Part shown: one piece after another, positions 61,206 through 64,000 of the stretch
Position numbering within the stretch: the stretch's first letter is position 1
Layout of the letters: each line of letters starts with the position of its first letter
Source of the DNA: Certhia americana
Taxonomy: Eukaryota; Chordata; Aves; Passeriformes; Certhiidae
Reading direction: 5' to 3'
Length of the DNA: 64,000 nt
NCBI GenBank assembly: GCA_018697195.1
Contig: CM031869.1
Location: 16,153,203-16,217,202, forward strand
The notes under the pieces: generated by a model
Databases searched by the model: none
Seen by the model: the letters and a program-made list of their open reading frames with translations, nothing else
What the model was told of the DNA's origin: nothing
Translations under genes and position numbers: made by a program

Positions 61206-62151
61206 GTAAGTGAAAGAACTTTTATTTTACAAGATAGGATTGGGATATGCCAGAGAGACTTCACATGTATTCCAGTGTGTCCAGCACAGAAATGGTCATT
61301 TTGAAACTGCTTTGCTGTTAGGGGGCTGTTAACCACTTTCAGTGGTGGGATAAAAACAGAGCTCATTTATGACTGCAGACTGTGTAGATGCCATAGTAAT
61401 GTGGGATACAAGTAAATTGAAATGGTTCCAAAAGTCCTGCTGGTCAAAAACTCAGCACCTTCTGGAAGCTGAATAGTCCAACAGTGTCTGTGGTATCCAG
61501 AAGACAGCAAAGCACCAGCTTCAGGGCTGAGTGGGTGCTGCTTATTCTTTTCTAATGGGGTGCTGTGAGAACGTTGCAGTCACTGTAGGTTGATTTTGGC
61601 AGGCCAAGCTCAAGTTAATCCCAGTGTTCTTAGATTCAAAATTTCCATTAAAATACAAGGCACAAGTTTTCTTTTTTCACTTGTTTGGGTTTTTTTTAAG
61701 GCATCCCTTACATAACAGGTTGGATTCACCTAAATTTTTTCTCCAAAGTGCCAATGCCTCTTTGATGACCAGACTTATAGTACATGTGGAATTTCCCAGC
61801 TCTAGGCAATGACTGATCTGTCAGTGTCAATGACTTGTGGAGTGGCCTCAAGTGTGTGCTTGCCATCTGTTCTCTTACCTGCAAAATGAGCACAAAAGCA
61901 TCAGTTACAATAACTGCTCATTAAAATCATAAAGTACCATAAGTAAAATCTTCAGTTCTCCAACTCCACACCTTAGAGTGGAAGTATATTAGAAATATTA
62001 CAGAGTGAATAAAACTGTGATGAAAGTGAAGCTTGAAGCTTGGCTGTGATAGGTTGAACAAGGATGTGTTCTGTCCCTTGTCACACACGTGGTGTGCCCC
62101 AGCAGTGCGGGTGCCTGGACACACATTCCCAGGCTCTGCTCTGTTTTCCAG
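61206..62151 (+). other. GABRP: GABRP intron
   Basis: Bounded by GTAAGT and TTTCCAG, phase 0. No element was recognised. Confidence 0.9.
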
Positions 62152-62369
62152 GATTACACAGCCACCATCTCTCTGCGGCAGCACTGGACAGACCCTCGAC
62201 TGGTTTTCCATGGCAACAAGAGCTTCACGCTGGATGCTCGCCTGGTGGAGTTGCTCTGGGTGCCTGACACCTACATTGTGGAGTCAAAAAGGTCCTTCCT
62301 GCACGATGTCACCGTGGGCAACCGCCTTGTCAGGCTGTTCTCTAATGGCACTGTCTTATATGCCTTAAG
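62152..62369 (+). CDS. GABRP: GABRP coding exon (ligand-binding domain)
   Basis: A 218-bp exon between TTTTCCAG and GTACAG, encoding 72 residues plus two bases of an arginine codon. It includes [39 protein letters not shown] and [24 protein letters not shown] is the loop A region and [11 protein letters not shown] the loop E side of the agonist interface in the family. Possible N-glycosylation sites are NKS and NGT. The sequence is closer to the pi subunit than to alpha, beta or gamma subunits (for example [13 protein letters not shown]). No stop or frame break. Confidence 0.98.
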
Positions 62370-63193
62370 GTACAGAGACCTCTGGCTTTGCAGCTGCTGG
62401 CTCAGAATAGATTTCCAGAATTACCCTGGACAGGAGCAGGCAGGTACCAGCTGTCATGGGTCATGAGTTTGGGGTCAACAAGCCAGCTGTGACCATTCTC
62501 TGCTGATCCATTTTCCCCTTTCTGACCTCTGGAAATAGCAATCAGGTGTCAGGGTCTCCCATCATGGTACATGCTGTGTCCTGAGGCCTGCTCAAGAAGC
62601 TCACAAGTTTAGGTGTCGCTGAGGAGAAATCCAGTCAGATGGGGGCAGGGGAAGAATGGAAGTAGGACATCACAACAGTAAAAGTTTAACTGATAGTGAT
62701 CTTTTGCTTATCTGGTGCCAGGTAATGATGACTTCTGTTTTTTACCAAGAAGTGTATTTGTCCGTGAACTGCAGGAAGGTGAACAGCAGTTGAGTTAGCA
62801 ATTCCTACAGTGTTCTCCTTAGCTTGCAGTAACTGGGTCCCAGTTACCTCAGCTGCAGAATAAAACTCACCTACCTCCATGTCAGAGCAAGCCAGAGTAT
62901 GTGTGCAGTTAGTCACTGTGCCTCATGTCACAAGTGATGACTCCTTAAGATGTGCAAGTTGTAGCAATGGAAAAAAATGTGAATTTACACTCTGTATCCC
63001 ACCAGATTAAAGCAAAATTCCTCCTTGGGCTACATTTTCATTGGGGTGGCTGCAGAGAGTTCTTGTTCTTGAGGGTTCTCAGTTAATTAATATCATAGGT
63101 CCAAATAATCCGACAGAATAGAGCATTGTGATCCAGTTTGCTGTGTAAAACATGCTTTTATTGCAATTTTCAGAGTTCTTTCTCTTCCTACAG
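62370..63193 (+). other. GABRP: GABRP intron
   Basis: Bounded by GTACAG and TTCCTACAG, phase 2. No element was recognised. Confidence 0.9.
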
Positions 63194-63276
63194 AATCACT
63201 ACTACTGTTGCCTGTAACATGGACCTGTCAAAATACCCTATGGACACACAAACATGCCGACTGCAGCTAGAAAGCT
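63194..63276 (+). CDS. GABRP: GABRP coding exon (Cys-loop)
   Basis: An 83-bp exon between CTACAG and GTAAGT, again the family's usual length. It completes the arginine codon and encodes [20 protein letters not shown] then CRLQLES, ending one base into the next codon (tryptophan expected). The two cysteines of [15 protein letters not shown] are 13 residues apart and form the disulfide that defines Cys-loop receptors. The remaining GABRP exons, including the four membrane helices, are downstream of the window. Confidence 0.98.
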
Positions 63277-64000
63277 GTAAGTATAACATTCTAGAAAAAC
63301 TCTAAGTTTGCTTATTCATAAGTAACTATACTTATATTGTATATTCTTTTACATTATCACTTAAATATTTGGATTAAGCACAGTGGTTTTCTGGAGTAGG
63401 CTTTTATTCCTGCAAATTATAACGTCCAAAAGAAAACAACTTCTGCATCATCATTCTTAAAATGTTCGTGTTGTAATCCACAGTCCAGAGAATTCCTGTC
63501 ACTATGCAGTTTATGCAAAAAAGTGGTAATAAAGAATATTTTATTAAAGTGTAGATAATTCAATCTTGCACAAAAAAGATGAAGTAATATTGGTTGGTAT
63601 TCAAAATTCAGGTCCTTTTGAACACACAGCTTCTTCAAAACTATCTTGTGCGGTAAGTGATAGTGGATGTGATAGAGTACCACAAGGAACATTTCTCACA
63701 TCTTTAGGTAGCTACTATGTATTGCAACCCCAAATCCCCACTATAAGAGGACATTGGGAAGAGGACATTCAACTCGAATTAGAGTTGAACCTGGCTCTCA
63801 AACTCATGAGCTGAAATTAGGGCCAAACCCAAGTTTGTGGTACCTGCCCCCACTAGGGAGGGGATACAGAAGATGGGACCCTCGTCAACAGAAGAGTTTC
63901 AGACTGGGAAGTCTCAGGAATAGGAATTATCAGTGAGTTCTGCTCTCAGTTAGATTAAAAGCTCACCTATGTCAATGGTGGCTGAGAAAGACTCCAGGGC
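63277..64000 (+). other. GABRP: GABRP intron (5' part)
   Basis: Begins with donor GTAAGT. The next exon, expected to start with the rest of a tryptophan codon and a GYDG-like motif, is not present before the window ends. A coding-like but unrecognised open stretch lies at 63566-63936. Confidence 0.85.

Noticed and set aside
1..64000. CRISPR arrays, tRNA or rRNA genes, bacterial-type systems
   Set aside because: No regular spaced repeats, cloverleaf or rRNA-like sequence was recognised; the sequence is vertebrate in style. A tRNAscan or Rfam run would be decisive.

Overview
This window looks like a piece of a bird nuclear genome, most likely a songbird. The basis is the pattern of widely spaced short exons with GT..AG introns, CR1 LINE tails and many solo LTRs of kinds I associate with passerines. 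No prokaryotic features are present: there are no operons and no long uninterrupted coding frames. Two protein-coding genes are readable, both on the + strand, in the KCNIP1-GABRP order also found in human 5q35. Nearly all remaining sequence is intron, intergenic DNA or LTR-retroelement debris.

Layout. Positions 1-18711 are intron upstream of the first visible KCNIP1 coding exon and carry several LTRs and a 10-bp minisatellite. Seven KCNIP1 exons (18712-36999) encode the conserved calcium-binding core, about 196 residues to the natural stop. The variable N-terminal first exon(s) lie outside the window or were not recognised. A decayed, gag-only endogenous retrovirus with both LTRs, a tRNA-Trp-type primer site and a near-matching target duplication fills 23873-27864 in an intron. 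A solo LTR with an exact 6-bp target duplication sits in the last KCNIP1 intron. From 37000 to about 57556 lie the KCNIP1 3' UTR and the intergenic interval, which ends in one LTR nested inside another. GABRP starts with a signal-peptide exon at 57557-57645, and four further exons reach the Cys-loop at 63276. The rest of GABRP (remaining ligand domain and the four membrane segments) lies beyond the window.

Biology. KCNIP1 encodes a neuronal-calcium-sensor-type EF-hand protein that binds the N terminus of Kv4 potassium channels. GABRP encodes the pi subunit of the GABA-A receptor, a ligand-gated chloride channel. They are neighbours, and nothing here suggests joint function. All splice phases join cleanly from exon to exon, so both look like intact, working genes. 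The most interesting material is the retroelement architecture, especially the nested LTR pair that ends about 250 bp before the GABRP signal-peptide exon.

I did not find a convincing novel biological system. There is no CRISPR array, tRNA, rRNA or recognised microRNA. All positions were read by eye. LTR boundaries without a target duplication are approximate.
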